This document shows, in pieces, positions 1 to 6,669 of a stretch of 13,357 nucleotides of DNA (within the stretch, counting starts at the first letter, position 1; each line of letters begins with the position of its first letter). The notes beneath the pieces were generated by a model. It saw only the letters and a list, made by a program, of their open reading frames with translations, was not told the DNA's origin and searched no databases. The position numbers were made by a program, and so were the translations under genes. This DNA comes from an uncultured Methanomicrobiales archaeon (GTDB lineage Archaea > Thermoplasmatota > Thermoplasmata > Methanomassiliicoccales > Methanomethylophilaceae): positions 1 to 13,357 of the forward strand of contig CALAVG010000245.1 of NCBI GenBank assembly GCA_937892275.1, in the 5' to 3' direction.

Positions 1-1509
1 GGCCGACGGATGGTCGGGACACTCCTCTGCCGCACTGACGTACAGCGAGAGCATTTGGTTTCTGTCCTCCGTGGCCTCTGCCTGGTGGACGAACACATCC
101 GCATGCTGGACGCGCTGCAGGGACTCATCGTACTTCTGCTTCACATCGGGGTAGTTGGCCATCTCGTTAGGATACCTGCTGATGATGGAATCCCCTGCGC
201 TCTTGGCAGCGTAGTACTTGTTGTTCCTGTGGTTGTCGTTGACCATGTTCCTCAGGGTGTTCAATGTACCCTGTTCCTTGCGGAGCTGGACCTCCATGCC
301 GGCGATACCGGCGAAGGTCGCATAGGCGGTCTTCAGCGACGTTAGGTCCTTCTCGGCCTTGGACAGGTTACCTTTTTGGATGTCCATGCGGAACGACAGG
401 GCAAGGTTCTGGGCCTTGGTCTCCCCGTCCTTGAAGTTGAAACCGCACTTGATACATACGCTGTTGCTGGACTGCTGTGCCGTGTTACACTGTGGGCAGA
501 CTATCTTGAAGTTCTTACCGCAGTAGGGGCAGAACATCGTGTTCTTTCCGCCGGGGACCATGCTGTTACACTCGGGACACCTGATCATGGTGCTGTCCAG
601 CTTCGAGAAGTTGGCAGCGATCCTCTTCTTGTGGCAGTAGGCCTGGAGGATGTTGATGCACATGTCCTGGTCGAGTCCTCTGACGTAGATGCTCATCAGG
701 TCGTCGATGTAGTTCCTGGAGAGCTGCTGTCCGGTGTATTCCTTGTCTATCATCTCCATGACGGGGACGAGGGCCTTGTAGCATCTTCCGTAGTTGATGA
801 GGTCTTTCATCTCCTTGTCCGAATCGATGATGAGCTTGAGGCTCCTGAGCACGGATATGTAGGAGTCCTGGTCGGGCAGGATGTCCTGCCTGACGCTGTT
901 GACTCTCTTCTCGCACAGTTCGAACGCGTTCCTAATCTGGGCGAGGGAGCTGGCCTCCGTCAGGGGGTCGCATCTGATCTCCAGGTCGGGGTTCATGATG
1001 AGGACGTTGAGCACCTCTACGGGCGTGTACGCATCCACGGTCGTCAGGTTTGTGAAGGCGTTGATTACCTTCTCGCTGACCATCTTGGGTACAGTGCCGT
1101 CGCTGATGCCAGCGATCTTCAGGATCTGCTTCTTGTCGATCCCCTCCCAGTGCAGTCTCTTGATGAAGTTGTCCAGGAATCCCGGCAGGATGATGTACCT
1201 GCCGTCCGTGAGTATGACGCAGTCGAGCTTAAGCCTCTGGACCTTGCCCTCGAGGCTCTTCTTTCCTTCCGAGAAGACCTTCCTTCTGAGCATCGGGTCG
1301 GCCATGCAGCGTTTCATCTCCGGCACTTCGTCCACGAGCTTGTGGTATTTGAAGCGCTGGCCGGTGTCGTTCTGCTTGTTCCTGAACTCGTTGGCCCATT
1401 TGACTTCCATCTTGTCTATCTTCTCGTTGATCTTGTCTAGAGAATACTTGCTTTCGTTGTAAGGGTCGAGACCCAGGAGTTGACAGTAGTTGTCTGTCTT
1501 ACTAGCCAT
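1..1509 (-). CDS. J-like / double zinc-ribbon / helical-repeat protein, probable Hsp70 partner (3' end outside window)
   Basis: The reading frame is open from the ATG at 1509 to the window edge (503 codons seen, C-terminus missing). Residues 8-77 resemble a J-domain: a Tyr-Cys-x-Leu-Leu-Gly-Leu start, two helices, and an Asp-Pro-x-x-Arg-Arg motif near residues 71-76. The HPD tripeptide that stimulates Hsp70 is not present. Residues 311-355 hold two CxxC...CxxC zinc ribbons (C311/314/327/330 and C339/342/352/355). Residues 364-503 are helical and TPR-like. The start is supported by an AAGGAG motif that overlaps the TGA of the upstream Hsp70-VWA gene, 10 bp away, so the two genes are very likely translationally coupled. 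I infer an adaptor or co-chaperone role; the J-like assignment is from pattern only and is the weakest part. I do not recognise a named family. Confidence 0.8.
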   Translation of the reverse strand, partial: MASKTDNYCQLLGLDPYNESKYSLDKINEKIDKMEVKWANEFRNKQNDTGQRFKYHKLVDEVPEMKRCMADPMLRRKVFSEGKKSLEGKVQRLKLDCVILTDGRYIILPGFLDNFIKRLHWEGIDKKQILKIAGISDGTVPKMVSEKVINAFTNLTTVDAYTPVEVLNVLIMNPDLEIRCDPLTEASSLAQIRNAFELCEKRVNSVRQDILPDQDSYISVLRSLKLIIDSDKEMKDLINYGRCYKALVPVMEMIDKEYTGQQLSRNYIDDLMSIYVRGLDQDMCINILQAYCHKKRIAANFSKLDSTMIRCPECNSMVPGGKNTMFCPYCGKNFKIVCPQCNTAQQSSNSVCIKCGFNFKDGETKAQNLALSFRMDIQKGNLSKAEKDLTSLKTAYATFAGIAGMEVQLRKEQGTLNTLRNMVNDNHRNNKYYAAKSAGDSIISRYPNEMANYPDVKQKYDESLQRVQHADVFVHQAEATEDRNQMLSLYVSAAEECPDHPSA

Positions 1510-1510
1510 G

Positions 1511-1520
1511 TTAACTCCTT
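1511..1520 (-). promoter_or_regulatory. Shine-Dalgarno of the J-like gene, overlapping the upstream stop codon
   Basis: On the minus strand AAGGAGTTAAC precedes the ATG at 1509, and its first bases lie next to and inside the TGA of the Hsp70-VWA gene. This fixes the start and suggests coupled translation of the pair. Confidence 0.7.
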
Positions 1521-3550
1521 CAGCGGACAGCGAGACCCATGTTTCCTGCAGAGATCGCGGTAGCGATGGTTCCGAAGGTGTCACCGAGCTTGTCGATGGT
1601 CGTGAACAGGGCACCGTCATCGACGGTGGCGATCTGCCTGAGGAACGATGTGTCCGCCTCTCCGAGTCCGATGGCGATTATGGTTATTCCATCGGTCCTG
1701 CAGCCGAGAGCCTGGTCCACTGCGTTGTCCCTCTTACCCCAGATTCCGTCCGTGAGTACGACTATGATGCCCACTCCGGGCTGACCTCCGATGACCATCC
1801 TTGCTGTGTCCAGCGGGCTGGCGTCGGTACCTCTTCCGAGCATCTTGACTTTGAGCTCCTCGATGGAGTTGATGATGACGTCCGTGTCGTTGGTGAGTTC
1901 CTGGACGACCTTGACCTTATCTCCGAATCCGATGAGCGAGAACTTGGTCTGCTCGTCGGACAGGGTGCGCACGAAGCTGCGGATCGAGTCCTTCGCGGCC
2001 TCGATGGGCTCTCCCTCCATACTTCTGGAGAGGTCGACGCAGATAGCGATGTTCTTGGCGATCTTCACGTCGGAAGGCTTGTCGTGCGGATCTCCGCCCA
2101 TCCACCTGATGTCATCTGGAACGGGTTCGGACTTGACGTCGAGGGGCTCCTCGCCCTGCGATGCCCTGATGTTGACGATTCCGTTCTCATCATAATTGTA
2201 TTCTATATCGATGATGACTCCCTTTCCGTCGTTGTAGAAGCCTGTGATGACCACCTTTGCAAGGACGTTACAGTCCAGCGGGATCCTCGATTCTCCCTGC
2301 AGGGTGTAGACCTCGATCTTGTCGGTCATGTTGCCGGGTTTGATGGAGAACTGCTTCTTGCATGTGCTGGGGACCTTGGAGTTCCTCTTGATCATGATCT
2401 CGTTGACGTACTTCTTTCCGTCCTGACTGACCGAAAGTGCCCCGAGACTGTGCGCGGTGACATCTGAAACCTGCATGGCAGCCCTCATTCCGGTGGCGTT
2501 GCTGCTGTAGAGCTCAGCCGTGATGGCCGCTCCCTTTGCGACTGCTAGGTCGGTATCGCTGTGTGTGACGACCTCGCGTCCGGTGAAGCTCTTGAGGAAC
2601 TTCGCGACTCCCGGCATCCTGGTGGATCCACCGCACAGGAGGATCTCGTCGATGTCGGTCCACTGCATTCCGAGCGAATCCATCAGATCCTCGCAGACCT
2701 CCTTGGTCGCGTTCATCAGATGCTCGGTCATTGACTCGAACTCATCCCTTGTGAGGGTGTACTTCTCGCTACATCCCTCGTAGTTGATTGGGATGGTGAC
2801 GCTCTCGGCGATGGACAGGGTCTTCTTGTATCCCTCTGCCGCAACGATGAGCTCGTTCTTGGTGGGAAGGTCGTCCCTGGGGTCCACATCGAACTCGTTG
2901 ACGAACTTGTCGCACACGAACTTGACGATGGCCGCGTCCCAGTCCTTTCCTCCGAGGATGTGGTTTCCGTTGGTACCGATGACCTCGATACTTCCCTTTG
3001 TGACCCTTACGATTGTGACATCGAATGTTCCTCCTCCTAGGTCGTAGACAAGGAGGGTCTTGTCGGCAGAGTGCTTGTATCCGTAGGAGATTGCGGCCGC
3101 TGTGGGCTCGTTGATGATCTTGGGGACCTTGATTCCGCAAGCCTCTCCTGCGCGCTTTGTAGCTGTCCTCTGTGCGTCCTCGAAGTATGCGGGGACGGTG
3201 ATGACCGCTTCATCAATCTTCTCGCCTGCTGCCTTCTCAGCATCCTCGATCAGGTGCTTGAGGAGCATGGCAGAAAGGTCTTCCGCCGTGTAGTCCTTCC
3301 CGTTGAAGCTGACAACGATGGATCCGTCACCCATGTTGCGCTTGAATGCTGCGGCGTTGACTCCAGTTCCGTTCGATTGCATATCCTTGGCGTCCTCTCC
3401 GACCAGGATGTCCCCGTCATCAAGGAAACAGATGACCGAGGGGGTGATCTCTTTGCCGAACGAGTTGTTCAGCATGATCGGTTTGTTCGACGCCTTATCA
3501 TATCTTGCTACTGCAGAGTATGTTGTTCCGAGGTCTATACCTACCTTCAT
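1520..3550 (-). CDS. Hsp70 (DnaK-type) ATPase fused to a C-terminal von Willebrand factor A domain
   Basis: A 676-residue protein. Residues 1-350 are an Hsp70 nucleotide-binding domain with the phosphate-1 loop DLGTT (6-10), phosphate-2 loop DLGGGTFD (170-177) and adenosine motif GGSTRMPGV (307-315). Residues 362-470 match the beta-sandwich substrate-binding domain (DVTxxSLG at 363-370). The alpha-helical lid and the C-terminal tail of DnaK are absent. In their place residues 500-676 form a VWA domain with a complete MIDAS: DxSxS at D506/S508/S510, T575 and D601. The hydrophobic linker (VLLL in DnaK) is degenerate here (MQVS, 360-363). It is the first gene of an operon with the J-like/zinc-ribbon gene. 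Such a protein should bind ATP and a metal-dependent protein ligand; whether it is a general chaperone is doubtful. It is not the housekeeping DnaK, as no grpE or canonical dnaJ is adjacent. Confidence 0.93.
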   Translation of the reverse strand: MKVGIDLGTTYSAVARYDKASNKPIMLNNSFGKEITPSVICFLDDGDILVGEDAKDMQSNGTGVNAAAFKRNMGDGSIVVSFNGKDYTAEDLSAMLLKHLIEDAEKAAGEKIDEAVITVPAYFEDAQRTATKRAGEACGIKVPKIINEPTAAAISYGYKHSADKTLLVYDLGGGTFDVTIVRVTKGSIEVIGTNGNHILGGKDWDAAIVKFVCDKFVNEFDVDPRDDLPTKNELIVAAEGYKKTLSIAESVTIPINYEGCSEKYTLTRDEFESMTEHLMNATKEVCEDLMDSLGMQWTDIDEILLCGGSTRMPGVAKFLKSFTGREVVTHSDTDLAVAKGAAITAELYSSNATGMRAAMQVSDVTAHSLGALSVSQDGKKYVNEIMIKRNSKVPSTCKKQFSIKPGNMTDKIEVYTLQGESRIPLDCNVLAKVVITGFYNDGKGVIIDIEYNYDENGIVNIRASQGEEPLDVKSEPVPDDIRWMGGDPHDKPSDVKIAKNIAICVDLSRSMEGEPIEAAKDSIRSFVRTLSDEQTKFSLIGFGDKVKVVQELTNDTDVIINSIEELKVKMLGRGTDASPLDTARMVIGGQPGVGIIVVLTDGIWGKRDNAVDQALGCRTDGITIIAIGLGEADTSFLRQIATVDDGALFTTIDKLGDTFGTIATAISAGNMGLAVR

Positions 3551-3580
3551 AATCCCATCGGAAACCCCATTGTTTTTTCC

Positions 3581-3596
3581 CTATAAAATATAAAGG
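3581..3596 (-). promoter_or_regulatory. TATA-box promoter of the Hsp70-VWA operon
   Basis: The minus strand reads CCTTTATATTTTATAG. An archaeal box A centred near 3591 would place the transcription start near 3565, giving a leader of about 15 nt or less. No Shine-Dalgarno precedes the ATG at 3550. A second TATA-like string (TTTTATAC on the minus strand) lies at about 3619-3626. Confidence 0.6.
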
Positions 3597-3708
3597 ATTC
3601 GGTTCTGCGAAATTCGTAGAGTATAAAAGGTGACGGCTTTACTTTGTAAACGTGTACTAGTAGATTAACGTTTTTCGTAAGCTCCGGAAAAGGCGGAAAT
3701 AAGGGGTT

Positions 3709-3906
3709 TCAGGGGTTGCGATTCCAGGTGCGAATCAGCATCATCACGAGGACGATTATTACCCCGAGAGCCAAGACTCCTGATACGATCATGAGCAGGT
3801 CCGAGTTCTCGAGGAACAGGTCCCTGTTCAGGATCACGACCGCCGAGATGATCATCAGAAGTGCGGCGAGGATCATTGCGGCATAGACCAAAGGTCTTTT
3901 TATCAT
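3709..3906 (-). CDS. Small membrane protein with two transmembrane helices, unknown function
   Basis: A 65-residue protein starting at the ATG at 3906. Two hydrophobic helices span about residues 7-26 and 36-58, separated by a short acidic turn (ENSD, 33-36), and the protein ends with a basic Arg/Asn tail. An in-frame ATG at 3975 would add a Cys-containing leader (three Cys in about 23 residues). That segment coincides with the divergent promoter region and would overlap the start of the Sel1 gene, so I prefer 3906. It is transcribed away from the Sel1 gene. No family is recognised. Stop is TGA. Confidence 0.6.
   Translation of the reverse strand: MIKRPLVYAAMILAALLMIISAVVILNRDLFLENSDLLMIVSGVLALGVIIVLVMMLIRTWNRNP
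3897..3904 (+). promoter_or_regulatory. TATA-like box for the Sel1-repeat gene
   Basis: TTTTTATC on the plus strand would place a start site near 3926, about 48 nt before the ATG at 3974. A GGTGG motif lies just upstream of that ATG. Confidence 0.4.
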
Positions 3907-3930
3907 GCCAGATGGATGGCATTCATCGTA

Positions 3931-3938
3931 GATATACC
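3931..3938 (-). promoter_or_regulatory. TATA-like box for the small membrane protein gene
   Basis: GGTATATC on the minus strand, centred near 3934, predicts transcription from about 3909, which would make the message essentially leaderless from the ATG at 3906. This is part of why that start was chosen. Confidence 0.4.
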
Positions 3939-3973
3939 GATTGCATTTATCTGACCAAGTGCATCTGGGTGGC

Positions 3974-4903
3974 ATGGAAGATCCGTCGGAGTACTGCATG
4001 CAGGCCGTAAATTGCTACGAGAGGAACCCCGAGAGGGCTGTAGCTCTGTTCACCCGCGCAGGTGAACTGGGCTCCCCGGAGGGATGGTTCGGGCTCGCAG
4101 AGATGAAGATGAACGGCATGGGGACGCCGAAGGATGTGGAAGGGGCCGTAGAGCTCTACAAGAGGTCCGCCGAGGCAGGTAACTCCCCGGCCATGTTCAG
4201 GCTCGGGAGCATCTTCACAGGTTCCTACGGATATCCGGAGGATCAGGAGCAATGCAGGTACTGGTTCGAGGAGGCCGCCGAGAACGGGGTCGAATTGGCA
4301 TACCCTGAGATTGCGGCGATCTACCTGTACGGATACGGTGTCGAAGCGGATGTCGCGAAGGCACATCATTATTACAAGCTCTCCGCTGATTCCGGCAATG
4401 CTCAGTCGATGTTCATGTTGGGGTATCTCGCTTCCGAAGGGGTAGGGATGCCCAAGGATGAGAAGAAGGCCGCGGAATGGTTCATGAAGGCCGCTGAAGC
4501 GGGTATCCCGGAAGCACAGTTCAGGATGGCCAGGATGGCCGAATCCGGGATGATACCGGGCGGGGATACGGTCGCCCTGCAATGGTACGAGAAAGCTGTG
4601 GGGCAGGGATTCGCACCTGCCATGTTCAACCTCGGTACGATGTATTATGAGGGGAGAGGCGTGGACCAGGATTTCAACAAGGCATTTGAGCTCTACGACA
4701 GAGTGGTAAGCACGGAGGACGGCGATGCTCTTTTCATGACGGCAAGGATGCTGTTCGATGGATTGGGAACAGCTCAGAATGTGGAAGAGGCGATGAGAAG
4801 GTTCGGGCGTTCCGCGAACGCAGGGAATCAATTCGCCAAGCAGTTCCTTGACGATCTCCGCAGGAAGCAGAACACCCAATTCATAAAGATAGACGGTCTC
4901 TGA
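3974..4903 (+). CDS. Sel1-repeat (SLR/TPR-like) protein
   Basis: A 309-residue protein made almost wholly of about eight Sel1-like repeats of 35-38 residues. Each has the pattern A..(Y/W)(Y/F)..AAE.G...A.F.LG..Y..G.G and a Asp/Glu-x-x-(K/E)A step. Sel1 repeats form helical scaffolds for protein-protein contacts. There is no signal peptide or transmembrane helix, so the protein is probably cytosolic. The start is placed at ATG 3974, preceded by GGTGG. In-frame TTG 3941 and GTG 3959 are possible but lie in the divergent promoter region. This is the only intact plus-strand gene in the window. Its TGA abuts the stop of the convergent rubredoxin gene without a gap. The function is unknown. Its nearness to an unusual Hsp70 may be chance. 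Confidence 0.9.
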   Translation: MEDPSEYCMQAVNCYERNPERAVALFTRAGELGSPEGWFGLAEMKMNGMGTPKDVEGAVELYKRSAEAGNSPAMFRLGSIFTGSYGYPEDQEQCRYWFEEAAENGVELAYPEIAAIYLYGYGVEADVAKAHHYYKLSADSGNAQSMFMLGYLASEGVGMPKDEKKAAEWFMKAAEAGIPEAQFRMARMAESGMIPGGDTVALQWYEKAVGQGFAPAMFNLGTMYYEGRGVDQDFNKAFELYDRVVSTEDGDALFMTARMLFDGLGTAQNVEEAMRRFGRSANAGNQFAKQFLDDLRRKQNTQFIKIDGL

Positions 4904-5041
4904 TCAATCGTCCATGGGGACGAATTCGGATTTGGGCTCTCCGCAGACAGGGCACTCCCAGTCATCAGGAAGGTCAGCGAACTTCACTCCGGTCTTCTCT
5001 TCGTCGTAGATGTATCCGCACATGGGGCATCTGTATTTCAT
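4904..5041 (-). CDS. Short rubredoxin (45 aa)
   Basis: A one-electron carrier with a single Fe(SCys)4 centre. The 45-residue protein has both knuckles: C5-P-M-C8-G-Y-I-Y-D near the N-terminus and D-W-E-C30-P-V-C33-G near the C-terminus. The segment between them (EEKTGVKFADLPD) lacks most of the loop usually found after YxYD, so the protein is about 8 residues shorter than the 52-54 typical of rubredoxins. All four cysteine ligands are present, so it should still bind iron. In anaerobic archaea rubredoxins pass electrons to oxygen- and peroxide-detoxifying enzymes; no such partner is in this window. The gene is monocistronic, with its own TATA box and a leaderless start. Its stop codon touches that of the Sel1 gene. 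Confidence 0.93.
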   Translation of the reverse strand: MKYRCPMCGYIYDEEKTGVKFADLPDDWECPVCGEPKSEFVPMDD

Positions 5042-5062
5042 GTGGGAATGAAGGTGTTGCCA

Positions 5063-5073
5063 GATTAAAATAG
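5063..5073 (-). promoter_or_regulatory. TATA-box promoter of the rubredoxin gene
   Basis: CTATTTTAATC on the minus strand is centred about 26 bp upstream of the ATG at 5041, so the transcript is predicted to be leaderless. No Shine-Dalgarno is seen. Confidence 0.5.
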
Positions 5074-5131
5074 ACTTCGGTTTAACGATTGTAGTTGGAG
5101 ATATTGTCTGGCTTGATTGCTGGGAAAGTTA

Positions 5132-5159
5132 GGGATAGGCCAGTATGAAGTCCTATCCC
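5132..5159 (-). terminator. Stem-loop downstream of the acyltransferase gene
   Basis: A perfect 8-bp inverted repeat, GGGATAGG / CCTATCCC, encloses a 12-nt loop about 62-90 bp past the acyltransferase stop. It may end that transcript; no long T-run follows, so termination is only suggested. The rest of the 180-bp gap between rubredoxin and acyltransferase shows nothing else. Confidence 0.35.
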
Positions 5160-5220
5160 CTTGTATTGGAGGTCAGATTCCAAGTACATTGTTTCAAGGT
5201 CAGAAGCGAAGCGTCATAGG

Positions 5221-6342
5221 TCAGGCTGTGCTTTCGTCCTCCTTTTCAGTGATGATAAGCTTCTCCTTCAGATTCTTTCCCGCCTTTATCAGTAGCTTCC
5301 CTCCGATATACACGATCACGAAGCTAACCGCCACATAGATGAGATACATGACATCTCCTTGTAATATCTGAGCCTTCGTCATTTTGCTGACGAAATATAT
5401 CTGGTAGTAATTGCTCAGATAAAGCACCAGAGAGCCTGTGGCCAGGAAGGATGATACCTTCAGCAGGAACGGGCGGCCGGAGATATCGAATGCAAGACTG
5501 GTCTTTCCGCTGCATGTGAGTACCACGGCAATGAACAGTGTGAATGTGATGAGCAATTCGTACCATTCCTTGGAGAGGTATGATTCCAAATGGCCTGTGT
5601 TTATATCGACCCACATCGCGATCATCAGGATAGATAGGGCATAACAACCCAGTTCTACTATTCCGAAAATATGTCTTCCCGCTTTTGTCAGGTTCAGTGT
5701 CTTGAACTTTGTTACGCATTCGAATACAAAATAACCGAGGCATATCGACCCGACGGATTCCACTAGACCTTTGGTGACGCCCCACATGTCGTCGTAAGGT
5801 CCGAAAAGGGTGCCTGTGATCCTAAGAGCGCCGGCTATACAGACGAGTGCAATCAGCGGGGACACGTATTTGGTAAAATTGTGCCCGAACTTGATCACGA
5901 AAGGATAGGTGACGGCTAACCCTATCATCATTCCGGATAGATACCAGGCCGCAGTATTACCTCTGATGAAGGGCATTCCGAACATGCTCAGGCAGCTAAT
6001 ATCGCCGAAGAACGTCAACAAAGAGGAAATGATAGATTCACCCAAAGTGTATCCATAATAATCTATTTGCAGGATCGTCTGCAGAATGAATACGATAACC
6101 GCAGCCATGACCAAATATGGGAAGAAACTCATGAATTTGGATAGTAGGAATCTGCTGAAGGATTGCTGTCCCGCCATACGTTTCTCGTGTCCGACCATGG
6201 TGAAGTACCCTGTGAGCATGAAAAAGAATATTATCAGCGGGCCGACCACCATCTCTGGTACGAGCTTCATTATGCCCATGTGAGCGATAACTATCAGGAT
6301 AGCGAACAGCATCCTCAGTATGTCGATATTGAAATTCCTCAT
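5221..6342 (-). CDS. Acyltransferase-3 family membrane protein (OafA-like, O-acyl transfer)
   Basis: A 373-residue integral membrane protein with about ten hydrophobic helices. The N-terminus has the family signature: NIDILR at 5-10 followed by R10-x10-H21 within helix 1, the Arg/His pair needed in acyltransferase-3 enzymes. FFFMLTGYF (39-47) matches the FF..SGF motif after helix 2, and WYLSG (133-137) matches another conserved spot. Members move acetyl or other acyl groups from acyl-CoA to sugars or other extracytoplasmic acceptors; the acceptor here is unknown. The C-terminal 20 residues are charged and cytosolic. DNA is visibly A+T richer than the neighbours (26 of 60 G+C at 5701-5760, against 35 of 60 at 7321-7380), and the gene stands alone between hairpins, which suggests later acquisition. 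Confidence 0.88.
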   Translation of the reverse strand: MRNFNIDILRMLFAILIVIAHMGIMKLVPEMVVGPLIIFFFMLTGYFTMVGHEKRMAGQQSFSRFLLSKFMSFFPYLVMAAVIVFILQTILQIDYYGYTLGESIISSLLTFFGDISCLSMFGMPFIRGNTAAWYLSGMMIGLAVTYPFVIKFGHNFTKYVSPLIALVCIAGALRITGTLFGPYDDMWGVTKGLVESVGSICLGYFVFECVTKFKTLNLTKAGRHIFGIVELGCYALSILMIAMWVDINTGHLESYLSKEWYELLITFTLFIAVVLTCSGKTSLAFDISGRPFLLKVSSFLATGSLVLYLSNYYQIYFVSKMTKAQILQGDVMYLIYVAVSFVIVYIGGKLLIKAGKNLKEKLIITEKEDESTA

Positions 6343-6360
6343 AGGGGTCGAACCTAGTTG

Positions 6361-6372
6361 CGTATATTTAAC
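6361..6372 (-). promoter_or_regulatory. TATA-box promoter of the acyltransferase gene
   Basis: GTTAAATATACG on the minus strand lies about 25 bp before the ATG at 6342, predicting a leaderless message. No Shine-Dalgarno is present. Confidence 0.5.
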
Positions 6373-6440
6373 GACAATAGGCGGAGGCTCATTGCAAAAA
6401 GTTCTGTGGAAGTACGAAGGTGTTGCGCGGTAAGAAAGAT

Positions 6441-6457
6441 GGGGGGCCGAACCCCCC
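6441..6457 (-). terminator. G/C hairpin at the end of the ANL-FeoB operon
   Basis: GGGGGG-TTCGG-CCCCCC on the minus strand forms a 6-bp all-G/C stem 12 bp past the stop of the Cys-rich gene, followed by ATCTTTCTT. It probably marks the 3' end of the operon or stabilises its mRNA. Confidence 0.5.
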
Positions 6458-6468
6458 TTTGTAAGGTT

Positions 6469-6669
6469 TCACTCCTTCTTGCAGCAATCGCAAGTCTCGT
6501 TCTCTTCGATTGTGACATTACAAGAACTGCACGACCCCGTTTTAGAGCATCCGGAACAGTTGCATCCGCAGCTGCTCTTGCCCTTGCGGTGGTTGTTCCA
6601 AAGGATATATATCGCGCCAATCGCAAGCACTGCGATGATCAGCCCTACTACGAGGTCGCCAGTGCTCAT
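6469..6669 (-). CDS. FeoB-associated Cys-rich membrane protein
   Basis: A 66-residue protein with one N-terminal transmembrane helix (about residues 6-24), a basic stretch (NNHRKGK, 25-31) and a tail with nine cysteines (C34, 36, 38, 41, 47, 50, 60, 62, 63). This layout matches the small FeoB-associated Cys-rich membrane proteins found directly after feoB in many anaerobes. The tail is expected to face the cytoplasm and bind metal, perhaps receiving Fe(II) from the pore; that role is inferred for the family. The ATG at 6669 overlaps the TGA of feoB (ATGA), so the two are translationally coupled. Its presence supports the neighbour as a true FeoB-type metal transporter. Confidence 0.85.
   Translation of the reverse strand: MSTGDLVVGLIIAVLAIGAIYILWNNHRKGKSSCGCNCSGCSKTGSCSSCNVTIEENETCDCCKKE

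Noticed and set aside
376..1462. Long plus-strand open frames opposite the J-like/zinc-ribbon gene
   Set aside because: They are antisense to a frame with zinc-ribbon motifs and a Shine-Dalgarno; their composition is typical of a mirror frame and no family motif is seen.
3547..3570. Seven-codon upstream reading frame (MGFPMGL) whose TGA overlaps the ATG of the Hsp70-VWA gene
   Set aside because: The predicted transcription start (about 3565) lies downstream of its ATG, so it is probably not transcribed; the overlap is likely chance.
3907..3999. N-terminal extension of the small membrane protein with three cysteines, possibly a zinc-binding leader
   Set aside because: It overlaps the divergent promoter region and the start of the Sel1 gene, its codons differ from the rest of the gene, and a TATA-like box fits the start at 3906 better.
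3947..4879. A 310-codon minus-strand open frame opposite the Sel1 gene
   Set aside because: The plus strand has clear Sel1 repeats; the antisense product is rich in His/Leu/Arg/Pro without motifs.
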